A stretch of 64,000 nucleotides of DNA from assembly GCA_016703325.1 (NCBI GenBank), contig JADJCH010000003.1:134191-198190 (forward strand), in the 5' to 3' direction. The position numbers were made by a program, and so were the translations under genes. This DNA is from Burkholderiales bacterium. Its GTDB lineage: Bacteria; Pseudomonadota; Gammaproteobacteria; Burkholderiales; Burkholderiaceae_C. Below are positions 16,570 through 24,415 of this stretch, piece after piece. The first letter of the stretch is position 1. Each line of letters begins with the position of its first letter. Below the pieces are notes generated by a model, which worked only from the letters and a program-made list of their open reading frames with translations, searched no databases and was not told the DNA's origin.

Positions 16570-18313
16570 TCAGGCGGGCTGCAGGGCGGGTTCGTCCAGG
16601 TGGCGCAGCTGCTGTTTGCCGGACTGTTTACCGGCGTACATGGCCTGGTCGGCGCGTTTGATGAGGTCGGCGGCGTCGCGGCCGTCGGTGGGCGACAGGG
16701 CGTAGCCGATGGTGGCGCCGACGCGGCAGGGGGCGGCGTCGATGTCGAAGGGGTCGGCAAAGCAGGCGAGCAGCTTCTGGCCGACGCGCTGCGCGGTGGC
16801 GCGGTCCGGCAGCCCATCGGCCACGACCACGAACTCGTCGCCGCCGACGCGGGCCACCAGGTCGGTTTCGCGCAGCGCGCCGCGCAGTCGGGCCGCTGCG
16901 GCGATCAGCAGTTCGTCGCCGGCGTCGTGGCCGAGCAGGTCGTTGACCGGCTTGAAGCCGTCCAGGTCCATCACGTAGACGGCGCTCAGGCGCTGGGGGC
17001 TGACCTGGTCCAGGCGCCTGGCCAGTGCCGCCTGCAGGCCGCGGCGGTTGAGCAGGCCGGTGAGCGGGTCGGTGGAGGCCAGGGAGCTCATGCGGTCGCG
17101 TTCGCGGCGGGCCTGCTCGGCCGCCTGGCGGATCGACACATTGCGCAGGCCCAGCACCAGCATCCACATGGCCATCTCGGCCAGGGTGGCGAACTGCAGC
17201 GAGTGCTGGGTCCAGAAGTTGACATCCACCTGGCCTCGCAGAAATGCGGCCATCACCCCCACACCGATCGAATACAGCCCCCAACCCAGGAAGATGAACA
17301 GGGCCGACCGGTCGCCCTGGCGGGCCCGCACCCAGGCCACCGGCACCCCCAGCAGCATCGGCACCGGGCCCAGCAGGGTGGACATCACATGGGCCTGCGG
17401 GTACCCGATCACACCGGTGAGAAACAACCCGATGGTGACCGCACTGAGCAGCGCAGGCCCGCAGGAGCCGGGAGGCACGCGGGTAGAGCTGCCGCACTTC
17501 CAGCACCCGGTCGATGAACAGGATCCCGCCGATCAGCCCGAGCAGCACGGACGCGGGCGATGCCTTCTCCATCGCCCAGGGGCTGCCCGGCCAGAGGTGC
17601 TCCGCGCCGAGGCCGAACTGGTTGACGAAGAACAGCGCCAGGCCGAAGACGTTGAGGGCGTAATAGAGGTAGGCGTTGTCCCTGAGCACCAGCCACTGCG
17701 CCAGGCTGTACAGCAGCAGGCACAGGGCGATGCCACCCAGCAGACCCTGCCCGGCTTCGACGCGGGACTCGTGGGCGCGGTAGACCTCCTCGCGCCACAG
17801 GGCCAGCGGCAGCACCATGGTGCTGGAGGTTTCGACGCGCAGCAGCAGTTCATGCTCCATGCCGCGTTCCAGCAGCAGCAGGGCCGCATGGCTGCGCGTG
17901 GGCAGCGGCCGGTCGGCCAACGGCAGGTGGTCCCCCAGGCGCAGGTGCTTCACCGGGTGCAGGTCCGACAGCACATGCAGGTCCACCCGGTCCAGCGCCG
18001 GGTAGTCGATGTCCAGCAACCAGCGACCCGACGCGGCCTGCGGCACCACCAGCGGTACGCGCAGCCAGACCACCTCCCGCTGCACACCCAGGTTGCTGCG
18101 CGGCCCGACGGGCGCACGGAACTCGTTGAGGTGCAGCAGGGCGTCCTGCACCGTCGCGGTGCGGCTGGCATCCACCCAGACGGTGACATGCGACCACAGG
18201 TCCAGCCGCGTCTGCGACTCGTCCAGCACCAGGCGCTGGGCCGCCGCTCCCGGCAGACAGGCTGCCCAGAGCAGGACACTCAAACACCACAGTCGCAGGA
18301 TCTGCCGCACCAT
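16570..18313 (-). CDS. 7TMR-DISM membrane receptor with GGDEF diguanylate cyclase domain (frameshifted as given)
   Basis: From the ATG at 18313, MVRQILRLWCLSVLLWAAC is a signal peptide ending AAAQ. A periplasmic 7TMR-DISM extracellular domain follows (about 25-180), then seven membrane segments (about 190-400), a short linker and a GGDEF domain with STDPLTGLLNRRGL and ARVGGDEFVVV. The active-site motif is GGDEF, so c-di-GMP synthesis is expected. No RxxD inhibitory site is evident. The frame changes near 17455-17480 inside the third or fourth membrane segment; removing one base (for example in GGG) joins the two parts. Downstream targets are not shown here. Confidence 0.82.
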
Positions 18314-18614
18314 TTCACCTTGGGAGTCACACTCAGGTGGTATCGACCCACAGCCAGCGATTTCAAGCCGTGGGGGTGCCACCCTGTCACGTTCCGAGCA
18401 TGGGCATGCAACGTGCTCGCCCTGGGTTGCCGAGCCGACGCGCCAGACGGCAGCATCCACCCCCCGCAACGCAGGGCATCCCCGCTGCTGGGGGAGGTTT
18501 CCCGCTTTCATCGCGGCGCAGGCTTTGGCAAGCTTTGCTGCAATGGGTTGCACGACCGCACCTCCAGCGCGGTCGCGCAACGTACCTGAGCCTGAAGTTG
18601 CCCCGGAGGTCCGC
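18314..18614. other. 301-bp divergent intergenic region with structured leader
   Basis: It separates the minus-strand GGDEF gene from the plus-strand AAA+ gene. The right half has a near-perfect 13-bp-arm hairpin (18547-18581) and three GGAGGT/ACCTCC blocks, described separately. I find no clear -35/-10 pair and no known riboswitch core. Confidence 0.5.
18493..18610 (+). promoter_or_regulatory. Possible mRNA leader switch: ACCTCC loop versus GGAGGT ribosome site
   Basis: GTTGCACGACCGC (18547-18559) pairs with GCGGTCGCGCAAC (18569-18581), one mismatch, and presents the loop ACCTCCAGC. That loop is the exact complement of GGAGGT, the ribosome binding site of the AAA+ gene at 18605-18610, and of another GGAGGT upstream at 18493-18498. 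Two exclusive pairings are thus possible: loop with ribosome site (off) or loop with upstream copy (on). Six base pairs is weak evidence, so this is a hypothesis. Confidence 0.35.
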
Positions 18615-19613
18615 ATGAGCCGTCCGATCACCGATCTGGTGTGCACCACCCCGGCGATCCCGATCGCCCAGATCCGGCAGGTCTACCGCGTCGACGACGT
18701 GGAGAAGCGCCTGACCAAGCTGCTCCCCAAGGAACACGAGCACCTGCGCGCCACCTACGAGCGCATGCTGGAGAAGGGGCCGGAGCGATTCCAGGTCAAA
18801 CCCTCCGGCCTGCCGGTGATGGATCACCTCTACGACAGTCTGCCCAATTTCCACCCGGTGCTTGACGACGTCAAGCGCCAGCTCGCGCTGTGTGAGGACA
18901 GCCGCGATGCGCTGGAGATCACCCCCATCCTGCTGCTGGGCCCACCCGGGGTCGGCAAGACGCACTTCGCCCGCGAAATGGCACAGCTGCTGGGCACCGG
19001 CATGGGCTTCGTGTCGATGAGTTCACTGACCGCCGGCTGGGTGCTCTCCGGCGCCAGCTCGCAGTGGAAGGGAGCGCGCCCGGGCAAGGTGTTCGAGACG
19101 CTGGTGGACGGTCAGTACGCCAACCCGGTGATCGTGGTCGACGAGATCGACAAGGCCGGCGGCGAGCATGCCTACGACCCGCTGGGCGCGCTGTACAGCC
19201 TGCTGGAGCACGACACCGCCCACAGCTTCATCGACGAGTTTGCCGAGGTGCCCATCGATGCCAGCCAGGTGATCTGGGTGGCCACGGCCAACGACGAACG
19301 CAGCATCCCGGAGCCCATCCTGAACCGGATGAACGTCTACGAGGTGGGCATGCCCCACCGTGATGCGGCCCGCCTCATCGCCCTGCGCTTGTACCGGAGC
19401 ATCCGCGGCACCCACGACTGGGGCCGGCGTTTCGAAGACACCCCTTCGGAGGACGTGCTGGAACGGCTGTCCGAGCTGGCCCCCCGCGAGATGCGCCGCG
19501 CCTGGATGACCGCCTTCGGCAATGCCAAGCTGGCACGCCGATCGCAGATCGAAACGGGTGACCTGCCGGACGCGGGAGGCGGCAAACGCACACCGATGGG
19601 CTTCGTGCACTGA
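18615..19613 (+). CDS. AAA+ ATPase resembling the Lon ATPase module, no protease domain
   Basis: A 332-residue soluble protein. Walker A is GPPGVGKTHFA (about 117-127) and Walker B IVVDEIDKAGGEHAYDP (about 176-192); WVATANDERSIPEPILNRM supplies sensor 1 and an Arg-finger-type arginine. The order and wording resemble the Lon ATPase core, but the Ser-Lys protease domain and the N-terminal substrate domain are absent. The N-terminal 95 residues are not recognised. It may act as an unfoldase or remodelling factor; substrate unknown. The start follows a strong GGAGGT site. It stands alone, with PEP-CTERM genes downstream in the same direction after 160 bp. Confidence 0.8.
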   Translation: MSRPITDLVCTTPAIPIAQIRQVYRVDDVEKRLTKLLPKEHEHLRATYERMLEKGPERFQVKPSGLPVMDHLYDSLPNFHPVLDDVKRQLALCEDSRDALEITPILLLGPPGVGKTHFAREMAQLLGTGMGFVSMSSLTAGWVLSGASSQWKGARPGKVFETLVDGQYANPVIVVDEIDKAGGEHAYDPLGALYSLLEHDTAHSFIDEFAEVPIDASQVIWVATANDERSIPEPILNRMNVYEVGMPHRDAARLIALRLYRSIRGTHDWGRRFEDTPSEDVLERLSELAPREMRRAWMTAFGNAKLARRSQIETGDLPDAGGGKRTPMGFVH

Positions 19614-19726
19614 GGGCAGGCCGAGACAGCTGAGCCACACCGGTCCCCTTCATCCACGGGGGCTGCAGTCCGTTCATGAGGGACTGTCACGGAAGCTACA
19701 TGGCGGGTTCTTAACGTGAGGACGTG

Positions 19727-19743
19727 TCGATGCCTTGCATCGA
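19727..19743. promoter_or_regulatory. Short dyad upstream of a PEP-CTERM gene
   Basis: TCGATGC-CTT-GCATCGA, 7-bp perfect arms with a 3-nt centre, lies 30 bp before the PEP-CTERM start. It could be an operator or a small mRNA hairpin. No copy is seen before the other two PEP-CTERM genes. Confidence 0.35.
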
Positions 19744-19773
19744 TTCACCCACGATGGATTCAGGAGCCCCTTC

Positions 19774-20517
19774 ATGTACAAGCACTTCCTCGCCCTGGCC
19801 GCTGCGGCTGCCTTCATCGCGCCGGCTCAGGCGCTGACCACCGGTGACATCGCCTTCACTTCGTTCAATGCGGACGAAGACAGCTGGGCTGTCGCAACCT
19901 TCGTCGACATCGCTGCCAACACCAACATCTACTTCAGCGACAACGAGTGGAACGGCTCGGCCTTCAATGACGCGAACGAGCACACGCTGGTCTGGAACAC
20001 CGGTGCCGCCACCCTGTCGGCCGGCAGCGTCGTGGTGTTCACGGAAATCGACGGCACCCCCGACGTGATCAGTGCGTCCACCGGCACACTCAGCCTGGCA
20101 GGCAGCGGCGGCACCAACCTGGGTTTCGCCAAGTCCAACGAAACGGTCTACGCCTACCTCGGCTCCGCCGCCACGACACCCACGACGTTTCTCACTGCAC
20201 TGACAACCGAGGCTGACACAGCTCCTTCGTATGTCACCAACGCAGGCCTGACATTTGGCGTCAACGCGATCAACCTGGTTGACGATGCCGACTTCGGCGA
20301 ATACACCGGCGCGCGCAGTGGCCTGACCACCTTTGCCGCCTACAAGACGCTGGTGTACGACAACGGCAATTGGAACGACGTCGGATCGGGCGAGTTCACG
20401 GGTACAACGCTCAATGCCACGTCCTTCACGACCGCCGTCCCCGAGCCCGAAACCTACGCCCTGATGCTTGCCGGCCTGGGCGTCATCGGCGCGATGGCCC
20501 GCCGCCGTCGCGGCTGA
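19774..20517 (+). CDS. PEP-CTERM sorted exported protein with lamin-tail-like region
   Basis: A 247-residue exported protein. A signal peptide ends near APAQA. The middle has a beta-rich pattern (GDIAFTSFNADEDSWAV, TNIYFSDNEWNG, then LSAGSVVVFTEI) like domains found next to or fused with secreted endonucleases. The C-terminus, VPEPETYALMLAGLGVIGA then MARRRRG, is a standard PEP-CTERM tag, recognised by an exosortase that is not encoded in this window. The next gene is a secreted nuclease, so the two may work together at the cell surface. The start at 19774 is chosen because it opens the signal peptide. A terminator follows 18 bp after the stop. Confidence 0.85.
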   Translation: MYKHFLALAAAAAFIAPAQALTTGDIAFTSFNADEDSWAVATFVDIAANTNIYFSDNEWNGSAFNDANEHTLVWNTGAATLSAGSVVVFTEIDGTPDVISASTGTLSLAGSGGTNLGFAKSNETVYAYLGSAATTPTTFLTALTTEADTAPSYVTNAGLTFGVNAINLVDDADFGEYTGARSGLTTFAAYKTLVYDNGNWNDVGSGEFTGTTLNATSFTTAVPEPETYALMLAGLGVIGAMARRRRG

Positions 20518-20534
20518 TCGCAGCACTGGAACTG

Positions 20535-20567
20535 AAGCGCCGCAGCGCCCCCCGCTGCGGCGCTTTT
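20535..20567 (+). terminator. Intrinsic terminator after PEP-CTERM gene
   Basis: GCGCCGCAGCG (20537-20547), a CCCCC loop, CGCTGCGGCGC (20553-20563) and TTTT. The stem is 11 perfect pairs, with two A before it that pair with the first T. It separates the first PEP-CTERM gene from the nuclease gene, which therefore needs its own promoter or read-through. Confidence 0.85.
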
Positions 20568-20629
20568 CCCATGGCGCCGGCCGGTCCGCAGCGGCCGGCC
20601 GACGGACATCCAACACCAGCCACCTCCCC

Positions 20630-22891
20630 ATGAACTTCCCCATGCGTCCCCACCTGCCGGCGGCTGCGCTGGCGCTGGCCTTTGCCCTGCCCCAGGTGCA
20701 GGCTCAGACCGCCCTGTCGATCCCCGCGATCCAGGGCAGCGGCAGCACCAGCCCCTACGCCACCAGCCTGGTCACCACCACCGGCGTGGTCACCAAGATC
20801 AACAGCAACGGCTTCTTCATCCAGGACCTGACGGGTGACGGCAACCCCGCCACCTCCGACGGCCTTTTTGTCTTCGCCTCGCCCACCACCTGGAGCGCCG
20901 CCGTTGCCGTCGGCAATCTGGTGTCGGTCACCGGTACGGTCACCGAGTTCAACACCGGAGCGGCAGCCAACAGCGACACCGCCTCCCACACGCTGACCGA
21001 GCTGACCGGCGTCACCGCCGTCACGCTGGTCGGCACGGGCTACAGCATCACCCCGGTGACGATGTCGTTGCCCGAAGCCGTCAACGACGACCTGGAACGC
21101 CACGAAGGCATGCTGGTGACGATCACCGGCCCGCTGACCGTGGCGCAGAACTACTTCCAGGCCCGCTACGGCCAGCTCACCCTGTCGGCCGGTGGCCGGC
21201 TGGAGACACCCACCAACCGGCATCGCCCCGGCACGCCCGAAGCGATTGCGCTGGCGGACCGGAACGCACGCGCGCGCATCCTGCTGGACGACGGCAGCAC
21301 GGCGCAGAACCGCAACCCCACCCCCTACATCGGCAGCTCAGGCGCACCGCGCGGCGGCGACACGATCGGCAGCATCACGGGTGTCATCGACTACGGCCTG
21401 GCCACCGCCGGCAGCGCCGGCTTTGGCGACTACAAGATCCATCCGACCACGGTACCGGTGTTCAGCAGCAGCCACCCGCGCCCGGCGGCTCCCGCCGGTG
21501 TCGGGGGCAACCTGAAGGTGGCCAGCTTCAACGTGCTGAACTACTTCACCACCTTCACCAACGGGCAGACGGCCGACGGCCTGAGCGGCCAGGGCTGCAG
21601 CCTCGACGGGACCGTGGCCACGTCCAACTGCCGCGGCGCGACCTCGTCGGCCGAGTTCATCCGTCAGCGCAACAAGATCGTCGAGGCCATGCTGCTGCTG
21701 GATGCCGACGTGCTGGGACTGATGGAGATCCAGAACAACGGCAACACCGCGGTCGACAACCTGGTGGAGGCGTTGAACACCAGGCTGGGCGCAGGCACCT
21801 ACGCCAGCGTGGGCCTGCCCGCAGCAGGCACCGGCAGCGACGCCATTCGCGTGGCCATGATCTACAAGCCCTCCCGGGTGGCCCGATCCGGCGCCGCGCT
21901 GAGCGACACCGACGCCGTCAACAACCGCCCGACGCTGGCCCAGACCTTCCAGATGGCCAATGGGGTGAACTTCTCGGTGCTGGTCAACCACCTCAAGTCC
22001 AAGGGCAGCTGCCCCAGCGCCGGCGATGCCAATGCTGCCGGCAATACGGACGCCGGTGACGGCCAGGGTTGCTGGAACGGGCTGCGCACCCAGCAGGCCC
22101 AGCGCCTGCGCACTTTTGCCAGCCAGGTGCAGACGGCGGCCGGCAGCAGCGACCTGCTGATCATCGGCGACCTCAACGCCTATGGGCAGGAAGATCCGGT
22201 GCACGCCTTGACCAGCTACGGCTGGGTCGACGAAGCCCACCGCTTTGCCCCGGCGTCGGGTTTTGCCTACAGCTACGTCTTCGACGGCGCCGCGGGCCGG
22301 CTGGATCACCTGCTGAGCTCGTCCACCCTGTCGGCCAAGGTCAGCGGGGCCACCCACTGGCACATCAACGCCGACGAGTCGGTGGCACAGGACTACAACC
22401 TGGAGTTCAAACAACCGGCCTGCGGGACCTGTGCCCCGGATCCGTACAGCGTCTCACCCTACCGCTCGTCGGACCACGATCCGGCGCTGATCGGGTTGAA
22501 CCTGTACAACAGCTACATCACGGCCACGGGCGCGACCGTCACCGGCACGGCGGGGGATGATCTCATCACCGCCGGGGCCGGCCGTCGGACGCTGACCGGC
22601 GGTGGCGGGCGCGATCAGTTCGCCTTCACCAGCAGCTTTGCCGGCGGGGGGACGATCGCCGACTTCACACCGGGCAGCGACGTCATCAACCTGCGAGCGA
22701 TCCTGCAGGCCCTGCGTGTGAGCGCGGCGGCCCCTTTCACGCAGGGATACATCACTTGCACCCACTCCGGCAGCAGCGACGCCGTCATCGGCGTGGATCC
22801 GGATGCCTCAGGCCCCGCCGCCCGCCGCCAACTGATCCTGCTGAAGAACCTGCGCTGCGACGCGCTGGACAGCAGCAGCTTCCTGAACTGA
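20630..22891 (+). CDS. Secreted ExeM/NucH-type endonuclease with RTX-like C-terminus
   Basis: A 753-residue exported nuclease. A signal peptide (MNFPMRPHLPAAALALAFA, cleavage near VQAQ) is followed by an OB-fold region (about 30-110) typical of extracellular nucleases. The endonuclease/exonuclease/phosphatase domain spans about 295-620: VASFNVLNYF, the metal-binding Glu in LGLMEIQNN, catalytic IIGDLNAYGQEDP and YRSSDHDPALIGLNL. The last 115 residues have TGTAGDDLITAGAG and LTGGGGRDQFAF, a short RTX/type-I-secretion-like block. It likely cuts extracellular DNA. A Sec signal plus an RTX-like tail is an odd mix; the type II system in this window is a plausible exporter. Confidence 0.85.
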   Translation: MNFPMRPHLPAAALALAFALPQVQAQTALSIPAIQGSGSTSPYATSLVTTTGVVTKINSNGFFIQDLTGDGNPATSDGLFVFASPTTWSAAVAVGNLVSVTGTVTEFNTGAAANSDTASHTLTELTGVTAVTLVGTGYSITPVTMSLPEAVNDDLERHEGMLVTITGPLTVAQNYFQARYGQLTLSAGGRLETPTNRHRPGTPEAIALADRNARARILLDDGSTAQNRNPTPYIGSSGAPRGGDTIGSITGVIDYGLATAGSAGFGDYKIHPTTVPVFSSSHPRPAAPAGVGGNLKVASFNVLNYFTTFTNGQTADGLSGQGCSLDGTVATSNCRGATSSAEFIRQRNKIVEAMLLLDADVLGLMEIQNNGNTAVDNLVEALNTRLGAGTYASVGLPAAGTGSDAIRVAMIYKPSRVARSGAALSDTDAVNNRPTLAQTFQMANGVNFSVLVNHLKSKGSCPSAGDANAAGNTDAGDGQGCWNGLRTQQAQRLRTFASQVQTAAGSSDLLIIGDLNAYGQEDPVHALTSYGWVDEAHRFAPASGFAYSYVFDGAAGRLDHLLSSSTLSAKVSGATHWHINADESVAQDYNLEFKQPACGTCAPDPYSVSPYRSSDHDPALIGLNLYNSYITATGATVTGTAGDDLITAGAGRRTLTGGGGRDQFAFTSSFAGGGTIADFTPGSDVINLRAILQALRVSAAAPFTQGYITCTHSGSSDAVIGVDPDASGPAARRQLILLKNLRCDALDSSSFLN

Positions 22892-22919
22892 CCGCCACCG
22901 CCATCTCCTGGTGATCACC

Positions 22920-23414
22920 ATGACCCACCTCCCCTCCATCCGCCGCGCCAGCGCCGCCGCCTTGCTCTGCCTGGCCAGCGCCTCGGCTGCGGCCGCCGAC
23001 TACAGCTTCTCAGGGCTGACCGACTCCGGACCCCTGGCCGGCAGTGCCTTCAGCGGCAGCTTCTCCTTCGACACAGCGGTGTCTGACGGCGATGTGGCCC
23101 TGACCGCGTTTTCGCTCGACTTTGCCGGGCAACACTACGGCCTGGAGCCCGACAGTGTTGCCACCTTTGCCGGGAGCATCCTGATCGGCCTGAACCACGA
23201 CGATCTGGGCAGCAGCGACACGGCGGTTCGCCCCAACGTGCAGTTCACGGCCGCCGACTGGAGCGGCGCTGCCTTCTGGTACGAAGGCGCCCTCGGCGAC
23301 GTCGGCTTCGGCAGCTACAGCATCACCGCCGTACCCGAGCCTGAATCCTGGGCCCTGCTGCTGGCTGGCCTGGGTGTGCTGGGCGCCGTGCGACGGCGCC
23401 AGGCCCGGCGCTGA
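22920..23414 (+). CDS. Small PEP-CTERM sorted exported protein
   Basis: A 164-residue protein with a signal peptide ending ASAAAA and the sorting tag VPEPESWALLLAGLGVLGA followed by VRRRQARR. The middle (about 28-135) is a short beta-rich region with FSGSFSFDTAVSDGD and a repeated Phe/Asp pattern; the function is not recognised. It follows the nuclease by 28 bp and may share its transcript. A GTG nine bases upstream is another possible start. Confidence 0.82.
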   Translation: MTHLPSIRRASAAALLCLASASAAAADYSFSGLTDSGPLAGSAFSGSFSFDTAVSDGDVALTAFSLDFAGQHYGLEPDSVATFAGSILIGLNHDDLGSSDTAVRPNVQFTAADWSGAAFWYEGALGDVGFGSYSITAVPEPESWALLLAGLGVLGAVRRRQARR

Positions 23415-23447
23415 CCTCCGTCGGCTGCCGCACGGCCCCGCGGGAGC

Positions 23448-24200
23448 TCACTCCCTCGGGGCGCTGAAGATGCGCAGCCCGGCCAGGTCCAGCACCCGCA
23501 GCCCGCCGTATTCGATGCGGATCAGCCGGGCGCGCTGCAGCGCATGCAGCGCAACGTTCACGCGCTGGCGCGACAGCCCCACCAGGTAGGCCAGCTCCTG
23601 CTGAGTGATGCGCAGCAGCTCGCCCACCCCCGGGTAGAGCACCGGATGGAACAGTGCGGCCAGGCTGCGCGCCACCCGGGTGTCCGGGTCGCCCAGGCGG
23701 TCGATCTGGCGGGCAGCGATGAACTGCCCCAGCCGCTCGTTGAGCTGGTCCATCACGTAGCGGTTGAAGGGGATGCTGCGCTCGAGCAGCCAGTCGAAGG
23801 TGGCCGCCGGCAGGCCGGCCACCACACTCTTGCGCAGCACCTCGATGTTGTAGCGGTAAACCTCATGTTTGAGCAGCGTGCCTTCGCCGAACCAGGCGCC
23901 CGGCGGCACCCCGGTGAAGGTGATGGAGGTGGACTCGCTGCTGTCGTTGCTCATCTTCAGCAACCCGTCGATCACGCCGAACCAGAAGTTGGCCGGCCGG
24001 CCCACCTTGCAGATGATCTCTCCCAGCGCCGCATCGGCCACCTGCAGGTGGCTCACCACCTGGGCCCGCTCCTCGGCGGACAGCACCGCCAGCCAGGGCA
24101 CCATGGCCAGCTCCGCGGCCGTGGCCTGGCGGGCCCGCTGGCGCAGGGCCGGCATCCCCCCCGGCGGGTGGCGGCGCAGTTCCTCGGCAAGTGCTGGCAT
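23448..24200 (-). CDS. Crp/Fnr-family transcription regulator
   Basis: A 250-residue regulator: an N-terminal extension, a cyclic-nucleotide-binding-type beta roll (about 40-150), a dimer helix, and a winged helix with LRITQQELAYLVGLSRQRVNVALHALQ (split: LRITQQELAYLVGL, then SRQRVNVALHAL). The four Fnr iron-sulfur cysteines are absent, so oxygen sensing by a cluster is unlikely. The ligand is unknown. It is divergent from the acyl-CoA ligase/ABC transporter operon across a 215-bp gap with two palindromes, so it most likely controls that operon and itself. The ATG at 24200 is preferred over one 12 bp upstream because the protein similarity starts near there. Confidence 0.85.
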   Translation of the reverse strand: MPALAEELRRHPPGGMPALRQRARQATAAELAMVPWLAVLSAEERAQVVSHLQVADAALGEIICKVGRPANFWFGVIDGLLKMSNDSSESTSITFTGVPPGAWFGEGTLLKHEVYRYNIEVLRKSVVAGLPAATFDWLLERSIPFNRYVMDQLNERLGQFIAARQIDRLGDPDTRVARSLAALFHPVLYPGVGELLRITQQELAYLVGLSRQRVNVALHALQRARLIRIEYGGLRVLDLAGLRIFSAPRE

Positions 24201-24244
24201 GACAAATCTCAAGTGGCTGCGCAGCCGACCCGGACATGCCGAAT

Positions 24245-24268
24245 CGGTTGACGCGGTGCTGACAACCG
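24245..24268. promoter_or_regulatory. Dyad CGGTTG-N12-CAACCG, possible autoregulatory site
   Basis: Perfect 6-bp arms, 45 bp upstream of the Crp/Fnr-type gene. It differs in sequence and spacing from the second dyad in the same gap, so one protein may not bind both. Confidence 0.3.
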
Positions 24269-24314
24269 CACGACATCTGAGCAGGGGAAAGTCCTGCCCG
24301 GGCTGTCCCTAGGA

Positions 24315-24332
24315 TTGTCGTCAGACCGACAA
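24315..24332. promoter_or_regulatory. Dyad TTGTCG-N6-CGACAA, candidate Crp/Fnr-type operator
   Basis: An 18-bp element with perfect 6-bp arms in the gap between the regulator and the ligase operon, about 85 bp before the ligase start. Size and symmetry fit a dimeric Crp/Fnr protein (classic form TTGAT-N4-ATCAA). The target is inferred from position alone. Confidence 0.45.
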
Positions 24333-24415
24333 CTGAACGTCAAATTGCTGCGTACGATGCGCTGCAAACACCCTGTGGTCAGGCTTTCATCCTGGCCCGC
24401 CCAAGGAGACACGCG

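Noticed and set aside
18470..18545. Possible c-di-GMP riboswitch before the AAA+ gene
   Set aside because: The conserved GAAA loop and the GGGACGCAAAGC-type core are missing.
19690..19773. Sigma54 promoter before the first PEP-CTERM gene
   Set aside because: TGGCGG is present but the GC element does not follow at the required distance.
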